DNA of 54,717 nt from Candidatus Methylopumilus sp. (GCA_021738045.1 JAIPCU010000002.1:1-54717); one strand, 5' to 3'. Counted from the first letter of the stretch, positions 34,018 through 44,840 are shown. Notes: generated by a model from the sequence alone, not told the origin. Translations and numbers: made by a program.

Positions 34018-35640
34018 CTAGACTGCTCGAACCTTGACGTAAGACCCCGGAGCTTTTTCAAGCACGGGATATGATTGATTACCCAATGTTTTTGAAGCTT
34101 TGACACGCTTGCCGCTGTGAGTTGCCAACCAGTCGCCCCAGTCACGCCACCAACTGCCAGGATACTCAGTCGCTTGCGCAAACCATTTTTCAGCAGCTTG
34201 ACCCTTGACAGGTTTGTCGGCAACCCAATAGTTGCGCTTGTTTTTTGCTGGTGGATTAATCACCCCAGCGATATGCCCCGAGGCACCTAGCACAAAGCGA
34301 TTAGGGCCAGGAAAAATTTCCGTCGAGGCAAACGCCGAGTGCCACGGCACAATGTGATCTTCGCGCGAACCGTAGAGATAAGTCGGCACTTTGACTTTAC
34401 GCAAATCGATTGGCACGCCGCAGCTTGTCAGCGCATTGGGTTGGCTTAATTTATTTTCGAGATAAGTATTTCGAAAATACCACGTGAAAAATGGCCCAGG
34501 CAAATTCGTGCTGTCGCCGTTCCAGAACAATAAATCGAAGGCAACCGGCGACTCGCCCTTTAAATAATTGGATACGACGTAATTCCAGACCAACTCGTTG
34601 GGTCGCAGAAATGAAAACGTGGTGCCAAGCTCGCGCGCCGACATCAAACCACCGTGTCCGATTTGTTGCTCGCGCAGGCTGGCATGCTGTTCATCGACAA
34701 ACACCCCAAGCGGGCCCGTTTCTTTAAAGTCAACCATTGAGGTCAATAGCGTTAAAGACGCCACTGGACTTTGCCCCTTGGCCGCGGCGACAGCCAAGCC
34801 TGCGGCAAGCATGGTGCCACCCACACAAAACCCCAACGCATTGATCTTGCTTTGCCCAGAAATCTCTTGCGTCACGTTAAGCGCGGTCAGGATTCCCTCT
34901 TGAAGGTAATCATCCCAGGTCGCTTTTTCGATGCCATCCGTATCTTCTGCAAGCGGATTGCGCCAGGACATCAAGTACACGGTAAAGCCTTGTGCGACAG
35001 CATCACGTACAAACGAATTTTCGGGTTGCAGATCGAGAATGTAAAACTTATTGATGCAGGGCGGCACCAACAGAATCGGACGCTGATACACCGTCGGTGT
35101 TGTAGGCGAATATTGTATTAATTGAAAAAACTTGTTTTGAAAAACAACCGACCCGGCAGAGGTGGCCACGTTTTCACCCACGACAAATTTACTTTCGTCA
35201 CTTTGTGAAATACGCCCTTTTTGAATATCACCGATTAGATTCGAGACGCCCGCAACGAGAGTTTCGCCGCCAGACTCGAGCAGCGCGGCTTGTGCATCAG
35301 GATTGGTCGCCAAAAAATTAGCCGGCGACATCGCGTCGATCCACTGCATCACTGAAAAATGTAACCGGTCTTTGAGCTCTGGCGAGGCGTCTGAAACATC
35401 GACCAACTTTTGCATGGCGTTTGCCGACAAAAGGTATAGGTGAGCCATGAGTAAATGCGGCGGGCTCGAGGCCCAAGCCGGCGCGGCAAACCGACGGTCT
35501 TTAATCGCCGGCAAATGCCCTTGAGTCGCCTCTTGGGATAATCGTTGCCAAGCTTGCATGAAGTCGTGTTGGACCGACGCGAGCGCCTCTTTTGAAATCC
35601 CGGGCGGTGGCGCCAACCCCTCTGGAAACGGAAAATTCAC
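34018..35640 (-). CDS. phaC: Class I poly(3-hydroxyalkanoate) synthase
   Basis: GFCVGGTMLA lipase-like box; LVPPCINKFYILDLQPENSFV; HIAGVINPPAKNKRNYWV. Confidence 0.94.
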   Translation of the reverse strand: MNFPFPEGLAPPPGISKEALASVQHDFMQAWQRLSQEATQGHLPAIKDRRFAAPAWASSPPHLLMAHLYLLSANAMQKLVDVSDASPELKDRLHFSVMQWIDAMSPANFLATNPDAQAALLESGGETLVAGVSNLIGDIQKGRISQSDESKFVVGENVATSAGSVVFQNKFFQLIQYSPTTPTVYQRPILLVPPCINKFYILDLQPENSFVRDAVAQGFTVYLMSWRNPLAEDTDGIEKATWDDYLQEGILTALNVTQEISGQSKINALGFCVGGTMLAAGLAVAAAKGQSPVASLTLLTSMVDFKETGPLGVFVDEQHASLREQQIGHGGLMSARELGTTFSFLRPNELVWNYVVSNYLKGESPVAFDLLFWNGDSTNLPGPFFTWYFRNTYLENKLSQPNALTSCGVPIDLRKVKVPTYLYGSREDHIVPWHSAFASTEIFPGPNRFVLGASGHIAGVINPPAKNKRNYWVADKPVKGQAAEKWFAQATEYPGSWWRDWGDWLATHSGKRVKASKTLGNQSYPVLEKAPGSYVKVRAV

Positions 35641-35736
35641 ATTGAGACCTTTTTATCTTGTTGGCGGTGTCATCGTGCGCTGCAAGATCCGTATTGTCAA
35701 CCCCCAAAATACGCTTGACCGGGCAGCCAAAATCAG

Positions 35737-36522
35737 TCAAATACCGCCTAACCACGCAAGCGTCGCCATCCGTCCCGTCTGGCGATCGCGTCGATACGAA
35801 AAAAACTGCCGCTGCGAGTCATTTACCGTACACAGGCCACTATTTTCGACCTGTGTCACGCCCATTTGCGCAAGACGCCAACACGCTAGACCCGCTAAAT
35901 CTGCACGCCATTTGCCTGGTTCAAGGGGGTCTGGCAAAAAATACCCCGCCTGCTCAGCGCCCTTGCCCTGAAAAGCCACCCGGACATCCTCGCCCACCTG
36001 AAAAGCTTGCGCGCCGATACCGGGGCCGACCCAAGCACGCCAACCTGACGCCGTCGGGAGCTTGGCTTGCATCAACTGCAAGGTCGCCTCTAATACGCCG
36101 GCGGCAAGGCCTTTCCAGCCAGCATGGGCCACCCCAACGACGGTACCAGCCTGATCCGCCAGCACCACCGACAGGCAATCAGCCGTCAACACCGCCAACA
36201 CCCGCCCTGGCGTGGTAGTGACCGAGGCATCGGCCGCCGGAGGCCCTTGGTTGACCTCAAATAGCTGTGGGTCGTCTGCATCTACCACGCGAACCCCGTG
36301 CACTTGCTTGAGCCAGGCAGGTTCGGTGGGTAGCAGTTGTCTCAGGCGCTTGCGATTTTCATGCACGCTGGCAGGGTTGTCCGGGGTGCCAAGACCCAAG
36401 TTGAACGTGTCGTAAGGCGGCGTGCCCACTCCGCCACCGCGGGTCGTACAAAAGAGTTGAACACCCTGCCAAGCTTGCTTTGGCCGGATCAGGGGAAGAG
36501 CGGACTGAGTGGTTGAAGACAT
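35737..36522 (-). CDS. pgeF: Peptidoglycan editing factor PgeF / polyphenol oxidase family (YfiH-like)
   Basis: LFCTTRGGGVGTPPYDTFNLGLGTPDNPASVHENRKRL; WLKQVHGVRVV; ADCLSVVL; GVAHAGWKGLAAGVLE; NSGLCTVND. Confidence 0.92.
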   Translation of the reverse strand: MSSTTQSALPLIRPKQAWQGVQLFCTTRGGGVGTPPYDTFNLGLGTPDNPASVHENRKRLRQLLPTEPAWLKQVHGVRVVDADDPQLFEVNQGPPAADASVTTTPGRVLAVLTADCLSVVLADQAGTVVGVAHAGWKGLAAGVLEATLQLMQAKLPTASGWRAWVGPGIGAQAFQVGEDVRVAFQGKGAEQAGYFLPDPLEPGKWRADLAGLACWRLAQMGVTQVENSGLCTVNDSQRQFFSYRRDRQTGRMATLAWLGGI

Positions 36523-36608
36523 AATGGGCACTGAAAGAGTGACTGACGGCGACGGCTGCAGGTTGGGCACTTAAAGTTTGGCTTGCGACACTAAGCGCAT
36601 CGCGGACA

Positions 36609-37568
36609 CTAGGACTTCCAGCTGATATGTTCGATGACCTTGAGCATATCAGCTGCAGGCGCGGCCGTAAATTCGACCATTCCTGCGCCGCTGGGATCCT
36701 CAAACCTCAATTGATGTGCGTGCAACATCTGCCGGGCGGCACCTTCAATGGCCCGACCACCGTACAACGTGTCACCCAAGAGAGGGTGCCCCAAACTCGC
36801 CAAATGGGCTCGAATCTGGTGTGTTCTGCCAGTTTCTAGCCGACAAGTCACTTCAGAAATATTCGAGCCACCATATTCGCCCACCCTGACAAGCTGATAG
36901 TGTGTCACCGCGGTTTTGGGTGCGCTCAGGCTATCGACTGACATACGCACTGGCACTTTGGGGTCTCGTCCGATCGGGCGGTCTATCGTGCCCTGCTCAA
37001 GCATGCGCCCATGAGCCAGCGCCAAATACTGGCGCCCCATGGTGCGAGCCTGTAACTGACGCACTAAATGGGTTTGTGAGACCTCGTTTCGTGCAATCAC
37101 CAGCAATCCTGACGTGTCTTTATCCAGGCGATGCACGATTCCGGCACGCGCAACGTGAGTCAATTCGGGATAGCGGTGCAGCAAGCCATTGAGCAAGGTT
37201 CCCGACCAATTCCCCGCGCCGGGGTGTGTCACCAGCCCAACCGGCTTATTGACAACAATCCAATTGACCGTTTCACCTAGTACATCAAAATCAACAGGTT
37301 GCGGCACAAAAGCATGATCTTCTGGGGCCGGCTGCTCGTAGACCGTGATCACATCGTCTTCGCGCAGCGTTTGCCTAAGTTTGGCGACTTTACCGTTCAC
37401 CAGCACGTGCCCGCCCTGAATCCACGTCTGCAACCGGCTTCGAGAATGTTGTGGCACCAGCTGCGCCAGGACCTTATCCAGTCGCTCGAGCGGCATTTCG
37501 TCGGTTACCAGAAAAACCTGAGGTTCGTCGTCGGGCGCAATATCTTCAGAAATTGGGGTGTCGGTCAT
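36609..37568 (-). CDS. rluD: 23S rRNA pseudouridine synthase RluD family
   Basis: S4 domain SRLQTWIQGGHVLVNGK; GIVHRLDKDTSGLLVIARN; CRLETGRTHQIRAHLASLGHPLLGD. Confidence 0.92.
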   Translation of the reverse strand: MTDTPISEDIAPDDEPQVFLVTDEMPLERLDKVLAQLVPQHSRSRLQTWIQGGHVLVNGKVAKLRQTLREDDVITVYEQPAPEDHAFVPQPVDFDVLGETVNWIVVNKPVGLVTHPGAGNWSGTLLNGLLHRYPELTHVARAGIVHRLDKDTSGLLVIARNEVSQTHLVRQLQARTMGRQYLALAHGRMLEQGTIDRPIGRDPKVPVRMSVDSLSAPKTAVTHYQLVRVGEYGGSNISEVTCRLETGRTHQIRAHLASLGHPLLGDTLYGGRAIEGAARQMLHAHQLRFEDPSGAGMVEFTAAPAADMLKVIEHISWKS

Positions 37569-37621
37569 TGGGACTCGTCTTATAATCAGCACAGAATGCT
37601 AACACCAAGGATCATTTCGTG

Positions 37622-38467
37622 ATGGGTCGCAACACTATTTCTTTGTTTCAGTCGCGCACTGCAACCACCTGGGCTAACGGGCTCATGGTTTTATTTGTCG
37701 CTTTACTGATTGCAGGTTGCGGCACCAAAGGGCCTGAGTACGATCCCACCGCCAGCTGGAACGTCGAGCGCCTGTTTGAAGACGGCAAAGCCGAAATGAA
37801 CTCGGGCAACTGGCGGCTAGCCAAAGAGCGTTTTATGCAAGTCGAAACGCGCTTTCCGTTCGGTGCCTACGCGCAACAATCGATGTTGAACTTGGCCTAT
37901 GTGCAATGGAAAGATAAAGAGCCCGAACTGGGTTTGGCCACGCTCGGCCGCTTTCAGCAGCAATATCCCAGCCACCCCGCGACAGACTATGCGCTATACC
38001 TGCGCGGCTTGATCAACTTTACGCCCCCAAGTGCGGTGTTTGCCACCGTCACCCGTCAAAATCCCGGAGAGCGTGACCCCAAGGCATTACGCCAGTCGTA
38101 CGCAGCTTTTAACGAACTTGTTGAGCGTTTTCCTGAAAGCCGTTACGCAACTGACTCACGCAAGCGTCTCGAATGGCTGATCAACACGATGGCCGAAAAC
38201 GAGATGCTCATCGCGCGTTATTACTACGAACGGTTTGCCTATGTTGCTGCCATCAATCGGGCGCAAGTGGTCATCACCGAGTTTCAAGGCGTGCCTTCCT
38301 CTGAACCGGCGCTCTACATCATGATGATGTCTTACGACAAACTGAAGATGACTGATTTGCGCAACGATACCGAACGCGTGTTACTTGCAAACTTTCCGAA
38401 TACGACCTTAATCGCTAAAGGCTTTCCTGGTAAATACAGTGCCTGGAACCCACTGCGGTTGTTTTGA
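37622..38467 (+). CDS. bamD: Outer membrane protein assembly factor BamD
   Basis: Lipobox LIAGCGTKG; NSGNWRLAKERFMQVETRFPFGAYAQQSMLNLAYVQWKDKEPELGLATLGRFQQQYPSHPATDYALYLRGL. Confidence 0.93.
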   Translation: MGRNTISLFQSRTATTWANGLMVLFVALLIAGCGTKGPEYDPTASWNVERLFEDGKAEMNSGNWRLAKERFMQVETRFPFGAYAQQSMLNLAYVQWKDKEPELGLATLGRFQQQYPSHPATDYALYLRGLINFTPPSAVFATVTRQNPGERDPKALRQSYAAFNELVERFPESRYATDSRKRLEWLINTMAENEMLIARYYYERFAYVAAINRAQVVITEFQGVPSSEPALYIMMMSYDKLKMTDLRNDTERVLLANFPNTTLIAKGFPGKYSAWNPLRLF

Positions 38468-38555
38468 GAAAGCGGTTAGGCTCTGAAGCCCTAGCCCTTC
38501 TGCACAAGGCGAGCCCGCCAGACGGCTTTTCAGTCAGACGGTCAGAGCAAGCGTA

Positions 38556-40553
38556 TCAAGACTCTTGCTCGGCATGGCGTGTATAAAACGCCACGGCCTC
38601 ATCCAGTGAACGGGTGCGTGCAAAAGGTGGTAAGCCGCGCCACAGCTGCTTGCCATAAGGCTTATCGACAAGGCGCGTATCACCCACCATCAACACGCCC
38701 CAGTCGGTTTCGCTTCGAATCAAGCGACCTGCACCCTGTTTGAGCGCAATCGCCGCCTCTGGCAGTTGATATTCCAAAAACGGATTGCCACCACGACTGC
38801 GGCAGGCCCGCAAACGTGCTTCAAGCACAGGGTCATCCGGCGGTGCAAAGGGCAGTTTATCAATCGCGACTAAGGTCAGACGATCGCCCTGAACATCAAT
38901 GCCCTCCCAGAAGCTTGCACTACCGACTAGTACAGCATGATCCAGCGTACGAAACCGTTCGAGTAAGTCACGGCGCGTGCCATTACCCTGCCGCATGAGT
39001 GGCCAGGTGATGCCCAGACGGTCATACGCATCACCAATCAAACCGGCCACGCGTTCGACCGCACGCAGCGTGGTGCACAGCACCAGCGCCCCGCCCTGAC
39101 TCGCTTGAATTAAGGGCATTAGTGTATCGACAAAGGCTGGCAAAAAATCAGCAGATTGCGGTGGCGGCAATTGTTGCGGCACGTACAGTAGCGCCTGAGT
39201 CGGATAATCAAACGGCGACTCAAGCCGTAGAGTTTGCGCATCGTCTAAGCCTAAGCGCGAAGTGAAATGTGAAAAATCACGATGCACGGATAGCGTCGCT
39301 GACGTAAAGATCCACGCCTGACCGCCTTGCCGATAACGCGAAAACGCTTCAGCAACGGATAAAGGTGCCGCGTGCAAACGCACGTGATGCAAGCCACACT
39401 CAACCCAGCGCACGACCTGCTGCAGATCTTCGATGGGCGCACGCGACTCGCGACCAGGCTGCCCCCACTTTGCCAAGCGTTCAGCCAATTCTTGGCAGGT
39501 GCGCGCCGCCGCCGCTAGGTCTGGATGTTTTTCTTCGACGCTTGCGAGCATTTTGCCGATTTCGTCGAGTGCCAGCTGTAAGGTTGCTCGCGCAGCGTCA
39601 AAGACCTCGGGTTCAGGAAACGCCTCGAAGGTCACACGCTTCGAGGGCATCTGTTCAAGCCCGGCGCAGGCCAAGCGCAACTCGCGAGCGTTGTGCTCAA
39701 CCCGGCGCGCTTGTTCAGACCAGTTGGTAAGCTCTCGGGCGTGCGCGAGACCAGCAATCTCAATGAGCTTAGCCAGATCCAACAACTGATGGGTTGAGAG
39801 GCTGTTGCCCAAGAAACGCGTCGCGGTATCGGGCAATTGATGCGCTTCATCAAACACCACGGTGTCAGCTGCGGGTAGCAAGTCGGTGATGCCCTCGTCG
39901 CGCAACATCAAATCAGCCATAAACAAGGCGTGATTAATCACGACCACGTCGGCCTCTTGCGCTTGCCGGCGCGCCTTCAACACAAAGCAATCACGAACAT
40001 TCGGGCAATCTTGACCCAGGCAATTTTCGCGCGTTGAGGTCACACGCTGCCAGATTTCGGCTTCTTCGGGCACTGAGGGTAAATCAGCACGATCACCCGT
40101 GGTCGACTGCTGTGCAAAGGTGTGGATATGGCGCAATTGCTGCACTTCAGCCCGCGACTTTAAGCCACGATCTTCAGTTTGAAATTTTTCAAGGTGATAG
40201 TGGCATACATAATTGCCACGCCCCTTCAGTAAGGCAATCGATGCAGGCACACTCAGAGCATCGCGCACACGCGGCAAATCGCGTGCAAACAACTGATCTT
40301 GCAAGGTGCGGGTGCCGGTCGAGACCAACACTTTGCCGCCCCCCAGCAATGCGGGTACTAAATAAGCCCAGGTTTTACCGGTGCCGGTGCCGGCTTCAGC
40401 GACCAAGGTTGAGCGTTCGGCGATCGTGCGCTCAACCATCTGGGCCAATTCGATTTGTGAAGGTCGCACGCGAAAGCCTGGCGCAATCGCCGCAAGTGGC
40501 CCTTCGAGCGAAAAAAGCTGAGAAATCGACTGATCTGACATAAGTGGCACCAA
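38556..40553 (-). CDS. DinG/YoaA-family ATP-dependent DNA helicase
   Basis: VAEAGTGTGKTWAYLVPAL Walker A; VVINHALFMADL; VFDEAHQLPDTA; SFWEGIDVQGD; KQGAGRLIRSETDWGVLMVGDTR; Fe-S cysteines. Confidence 0.92.
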   Translation of the reverse strand: MVPLMSDQSISQLFSLEGPLAAIAPGFRVRPSQIELAQMVERTIAERSTLVAEAGTGTGKTWAYLVPALLGGGKVLVSTGTRTLQDQLFARDLPRVRDALSVPASIALLKGRGNYVCHYHLEKFQTEDRGLKSRAEVQQLRHIHTFAQQSTTGDRADLPSVPEEAEIWQRVTSTRENCLGQDCPNVRDCFVLKARRQAQEADVVVINHALFMADLMLRDEGITDLLPAADTVVFDEAHQLPDTATRFLGNSLSTHQLLDLAKLIEIAGLAHARELTNWSEQARRVEHNARELRLACAGLEQMPSKRVTFEAFPEPEVFDAARATLQLALDEIGKMLASVEEKHPDLAAAARTCQELAERLAKWGQPGRESRAPIEDLQQVVRWVECGLHHVRLHAAPLSVAEAFSRYRQGGQAWIFTSATLSVHRDFSHFTSRLGLDDAQTLRLESPFDYPTQALLYVPQQLPPPQSADFLPAFVDTLMPLIQASQGGALVLCTTLRAVERVAGLIGDAYDRLGITWPLMRQGNGTRRDLLERFRTLDHAVLVGSASFWEGIDVQGDRLTLVAIDKLPFAPPDDPVLEARLRACRSRGGNPFLEYQLPEAAIALKQGAGRLIRSETDWGVLMVGDTRLVDKPYGKQLWRGLPPFARTRSLDEAVAFYTRHAEQES

Positions 40554-40644
40554 GAATCTAGGCGGATCATACCGCCTCAGCTGAATAAGAAGTCTTAGTG
40601 TGGCAAAATCGTCCGTTTGCCTCAGCTAAAAAGCCCTCACTCCA

Positions 40645-43269
40645 ATGACTGAATCGACTTCTGCCAAAACTGCCACCAAAGCCACTGACACAACTGCCGC
40701 CACCAAGAAGACCGCGGCTGCGCCTGGTGGGACTGCCACTGTGAGTGCCGCTGTCGCCTCTGCCGGCACACCTGTCACTGCGGGCACTTCTGCAACGTCT
40801 GCTAAGTCCTTAACAACAGCAAAAGCCTCTGCGTCTCTTGCAACTTCAGGCCCGCTTGTTGACGCGGGGTCTGTCACGGCAACCTTCAGCGCGCCCGTCA
40901 CGTCACAAGAGGCTGAGGTGCGGATTGTGGCGCAGTTAGCGCAAGAGCTTGGTATTCGTGCCGCGCAGGTGCTGGCCGTGATTGAATTACTGAACGACGG
41001 CTCGACTGTGCCGTTCATCGCCCGCTATCGCAAAGAAGCCACCGGCGGTTTAGATGACACCGTGTTGCGCAATTTAGATACGCGGCTGTTGTACTTGCGC
41101 GACCTCGAAGAGCGTCGTGCGGCGATCTTGGCGTCGATTACAGAACAAAACAAACTGACCCCTGAACTTGAAAAGTCGATCCAACAAGCTGACACCAAAC
41201 AGCGCCTTGAAGACCTCTATGCCCCGTTCAAGGTCAAACGCCGTACCCGTGCGCAGATTGCGCGTGAGGCGGGGCTAGAGCCCCTGGCCGATGGCATTTT
41301 GGCTGATCTGCAATGCGATCCAGCCGTACTGGCCACGCAGTACTTCAACGCCGAGGCTAATATCAACGACGTCAAAGCCGCGCTGGATGGGGCCCGCGAC
41401 ATTTTGGCAGAGCGCTACGCTGAAAATGCTGATTTGCTCAGTGACATGCGCACACACTTATGGTCGCATGGGTACCTGTATTCAAAGGTAGCCGACGGCA
41501 AAGAAGCCGATGGCGCAAATTTCAGAGACTGGTTTGATTTCAACGAACCTCTGCGCACCCTACCCTCACATCGCATCTTGGCCATGTTGCGTGGCCGTCA
41601 ACAAGGCGCCCTCGAATTACGCATTGGTCTCGAAGCCAGTCAAGATATTCTGGTGCCACACCCTTGCGTCGAACGCGTTGCCAACTTTTTAAAACTCGGC
41701 AAAGATTTGTTCTCAGCAGCGCCGTCTGCGCGTGCCAAGTGGTTAGCAGACGTTGCCCGTTGGACCTGGCGCGTCAAGCTCTTAACCATGTTCGAATCTG
41801 AAATGGTCACGCGTCTGCGCGAAAGCGCCGAAACCGAGGCGATCCGCGTGTTTGCAGCCAACTTGAAAGATCTGCTGCTCGCGGCACCTGCAGGCCCGAA
41901 GGCTGTGTTGGGTTTAGATCCCGGCATTCGTACCGGCGTCAAAGTCGCTGCGATTGATCACACCGGCAAGGTCGTTGAAACCGCAACCGTGTATCCGTTT
42001 GAACCGCGTCGTGATCGCGCCGGTACGCTGGCGGTGTTGGCAACGCTCGCACGCCGTCACAACATCGAACTCGTTGCAATCGGCAACGGCACCGCCTCGC
42101 GCGAAACCGAAAAACTTGTGGTCGATTTAATGTCGGCTCAGCCTGATCTTAAATTAACTCGCGTGGTGGTCTCTGAAGCGGGGGCTTCGGTGTATTCGGC
42201 CTCTGAGTTAGCCGCGCTTGAATTTCCGGATCTTGACGTGACCTTGCGTGGCGCCGCGTCAATCGCGCGTCGCTTGCAAGACCCACTGGCCGAGCTCGTC
42301 AAGATCGAACCTAAAGCCATTGGCGTGGGCCAATATCAGCACGATTTGAATCAGCGCGAACTAGCGCGCTCGCTTGACGCTGTGGTTGAAGACTGCGTCA
42401 ACGCCGTTGGCGTAGATGTCAACACGGCATCAGCCGCGTTGTTGGCCCGCGTCTCAGGGCTCAACAGCACCTTAGCCAAAAACATCGTCAGCTACCGCGA
42501 CGAAAAAGGCGCGTTCGCCAATCGCAAGGCGCTTAAAGAGGTTTCGCGTTTTGGTGAAAAAGCCTTTGAACAAGCCGCCGGTTTTTTACGTGTTCAAAAC
42601 GGTGACAACCCTCTGGATCGCTCATCCGTTCACCCTGAGGCCTATCCAGTGGTTGAACGGATTTTGAAAAAAATTGCCAGCGAGATGAAAGATGTGATTG
42701 GCAACCGCGACAAATTAAAAGGCTTATCACCTGCAGAGTTCGTTGACGAAAAATTTGGTGTCCCAACCGTACGGGATATTTTGCTCGAACTCGAAAAGCC
42801 TGGCCGCGACCCGCGCCCAGAATTTAAGACGGCCACGTTCAAAGAAGGCGTTGAAACGCTGAACGACTTAATGCCAGGGATGATTCTTGAAGGCGTTGTG
42901 ACCAACGTGGCAAACTTTGGCGCCTTTGTGGATATCGGTGTGCATCAAGACGGCTTGGTGCATATCTCGGCACTCGCTGAAAAATTTGTGAGTGATCCGC
43001 GTGATGTCGTACGCGTGGGTCAAACGGTGCAAGTACGCGTGCAAGAAGTTGATATCGCGCGCAAGCGCATTGCACTGACGATGCGGTTGAATGATGATGC
43101 ACCACCGGCGAGGTCGATGGCTGCGGGTGGTGGCCCAAGCGGGGGCAACGGCGGCGGGTCAGGTGGCAACGCTAACCGCGGGGCACGCAAACCGAACACA
43201 ATGAGCTCACCTGATCCCAGCCCCGGCGGTGCGATGGCAGCGGCCTTTGCCAAGCTAAAAAAATCGTAA
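40645..43269 (+). CDS. Tex family RNA-binding transcription accessory protein with low-complexity N- and C-terminal extensions
   Basis: STVPFIARYRKEATGGLDD; VLGLDPGIRTGVKVAAID; GVGQYQHDLNQ; S1 domain MILEGVVTNVANFGAFVDIGVHQDGLVHISAL. Confidence 0.95.
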   Translation: MTESTSAKTATKATDTTAATKKTAAAPGGTATVSAAVASAGTPVTAGTSATSAKSLTTAKASASLATSGPLVDAGSVTATFSAPVTSQEAEVRIVAQLAQELGIRAAQVLAVIELLNDGSTVPFIARYRKEATGGLDDTVLRNLDTRLLYLRDLEERRAAILASITEQNKLTPELEKSIQQADTKQRLEDLYAPFKVKRRTRAQIAREAGLEPLADGILADLQCDPAVLATQYFNAEANINDVKAALDGARDILAERYAENADLLSDMRTHLWSHGYLYSKVADGKEADGANFRDWFDFNEPLRTLPSHRILAMLRGRQQGALELRIGLEASQDILVPHPCVERVANFLKLGKDLFSAAPSARAKWLADVARWTWRVKLLTMFESEMVTRLRESAETEAIRVFAANLKDLLLAAPAGPKAVLGLDPGIRTGVKVAAIDHTGKVVETATVYPFEPRRDRAGTLAVLATLARRHNIELVAIGNGTASRETEKLVVDLMSAQPDLKLTRVVVSEAGASVYSASELAALEFPDLDVTLRGAASIARRLQDPLAELVKIEPKAIGVGQYQHDLNQRELARSLDAVVEDCVNAVGVDVNTASAALLARVSGLNSTLAKNIVSYRDEKGAFANRKALKEVSRFGEKAFEQAAGFLRVQNGDNPLDRSSVHPEAYPVVERILKKIASEMKDVIGNRDKLKGLSPAEFVDEKFGVPTVRDILLELEKPGRDPRPEFKTATFKEGVETLNDLMPGMILEGVVTNVANFGAFVDIGVHQDGLVHISALAEKFVSDPRDVVRVGQTVQVRVQEVDIARKRIALTMRLNDDAPPARSMAAGGGPSGGNGGGSGGNANRGARKPNTMSSPDPSPGGAMAAAFAKLKKS

Positions 43270-43288
43270 GTGTTCGGTAGGTTAGTCG

Positions 43289-43312
43289 CTTGCACTCAGC
43301 GCTGAGTGCAAG
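43289..43312. repeat. 24-bp perfect palindrome between convergent tex and trpS
   Basis: cttgcactcagc|gctgagtgcaag. Confidence 0.85.
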
Positions 43313-43386
43313 TGATGCCTAGCTAGGACATGCAGCTAAACACACGATTAGTGTGCGCTGCGGGATTGCTGCGGTTCATGCTGAGC

Positions 43387-44754
43387 CTATTCGCTAGGCT
43401 GCATGGCCACCGTTAAGGCAGCGATCAATTGTTCACGCCGTTCGGTCGAAGCACTATCGGGCGCTGTGGCAATCACTTGCTCGCCTTGCACGATTGACAA
43501 ACCCAGAGCGCCCTCGAGCTTAATACTGGCCTGCGCGCCTGCTTGCTGCAAAGCACGCATCGCCGCGCCAGCTAGTTTAGGATCAGCAAAGGCAATCGAA
43601 CAAAATAACTCAGTGCCATCTTGCGCCAGCAGGCGGAACCGAAACTGACCGCTTTCGTCGCGAAAGGTGACATACCGAGCGCTTTTGCCTGGAGCTTTTT
43701 CTTTTTTAGCGGGTTGTGAAGACGTTGCCGTACGCGAAGTTGCTAAGCTGCGTAAGCCAACCGCCTGCCGCAATTCTTGAATAAAAGGTGTTGCAATCGC
43801 GCGCGCTTTGCGAGCCCCCTCTTGCAAGATGTCTTCGATACGATCTGGGTGCGACATCAAGTCTTCGTAGTGCGCACGCAGTGGGCCCATTTCTTGCTCG
43901 ATACGTTGGCACAAGCGCTTTTTCGCATCGCCCCAACCCATACCTGCCGACAACTCAGCGTGAAAATTAGCGGTCTCAGAGGGCTGTGCAAAGGCCTTGT
44001 AGATCAGATACAGGTGCGAGGCATCTGCATCCTTCGGTTCACCGGGGCCTCGCGAGTCGGTCACAATTTTGGCGATGGCAGAGTTTAGAGCTTTGGCACC
44101 GCCTTCAAATAAAGGCACGGTATTGCCGTAGCTTTTAGACATCTTACGACCATCCAGGCCTGGCAAGGTCGCGACGTCCTCAGAGATCACGGCCTCGGGT
44201 AATACAAAAAAATCACGCCCTTGACCAAACAAATGATTAAAGCGTTGGGCGATGTCACGCGCCATTTCAAGATGCTGCGTTTGGTCGCGGCCGACTGGCA
44301 CCTTGTGCGCGTTAAACATCAAAATGTCAGCAGCCATCAAAATGGGGTACGAGAACAAGCCCATATTGATACCATCATCGGCTTCGACGCCTTTTGCAGC
44401 GTTTTGATCGACAGAGGCTTTATAAGCGTGGGCGCGGTTCATTAAACCTTTAGCCGTCACACAAGTGAGCATCCAGCAAAGCTCTGGAATCTCGGGGACA
44501 TCAGACTGGCGATAAAACGTGACACGTTTGGGATCTAGCCCCGAGGCCAACCAGGTTGCTGCGATTTCAAGCCGCGAGCGGGCAATCAGCGCTGGGTCTT
44601 CAGACTTGATCAGTGCGTGATAATCGGCCAAAAAGAAGAAAGCATCAACGTTTTGCTGTTGGCTAGCCTGTATGGCCGGACGGATCGCCCCCACATAATT
44701 ACCGAGGTGCGGCGTGCCAGAAGTGGTGATGCCAGTCAGAACGCGGGTGTTCAT
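43387..44754 (-). CDS. trpS: Tryptophan--tRNA ligase with an extra C-terminal DUF1508/YegP-like segment
   Basis: [21 protein letters not shown] (HIGH-like), [16 protein letters not shown] (KMSKS); about 110 aa extension [22 protein letters not shown]... Confidence 0.93.
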   Translation of the reverse strand: MNTRVLTGITTSGTPHLGNYVGAIRPAIQASQQQNVDAFFFLADYHALIKSEDPALIARSRLEIAATWLASGLDPKRVTFYRQSDVPEIPELCWMLTCVTAKGLMNRAHAYKASVDQNAAKGVEADDGINMGLFSYPILMAADILMFNAHKVPVGRDQTQHLEMARDIAQRFNHLFGQGRDFFVLPEAVISEDVATLPGLDGRKMSKSYGNTVPLFEGGAKALNSAIAKIVTDSRGPGEPKDADASHLYLIYKAFAQPSETANFHAELSAGMGWGDAKKRLCQRIEQEMGPLRAHYEDLMSHPDRIEDILQEGARKARAIATPFIQELRQAVGLRSLATSRTATSSQPAKKEKAPGKSARYVTFRDESGQFRFRLLAQDGTELFCSIAFADPKLAGAAMRALQQAGAQASIKLEGALGLSIVQGEQVIATAPDSASTERREQLIAALTVAMQPSE

Positions 44755-44840
44755 AGAGGGACCAAGTGCTGAGGTTTAAAAAGGCAGCTAAGCTGTAAGT
44801 GTACCGTTTAGGGTTGCTGGCGGCAGCGCAAAACCTAAGC

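Noticed and set aside
38468-38555. Intrinsic terminator after bamD (AGCC…GGCTTTT)
   Set aside because: Only a 4-bp stem and short T-run; too weak to call.
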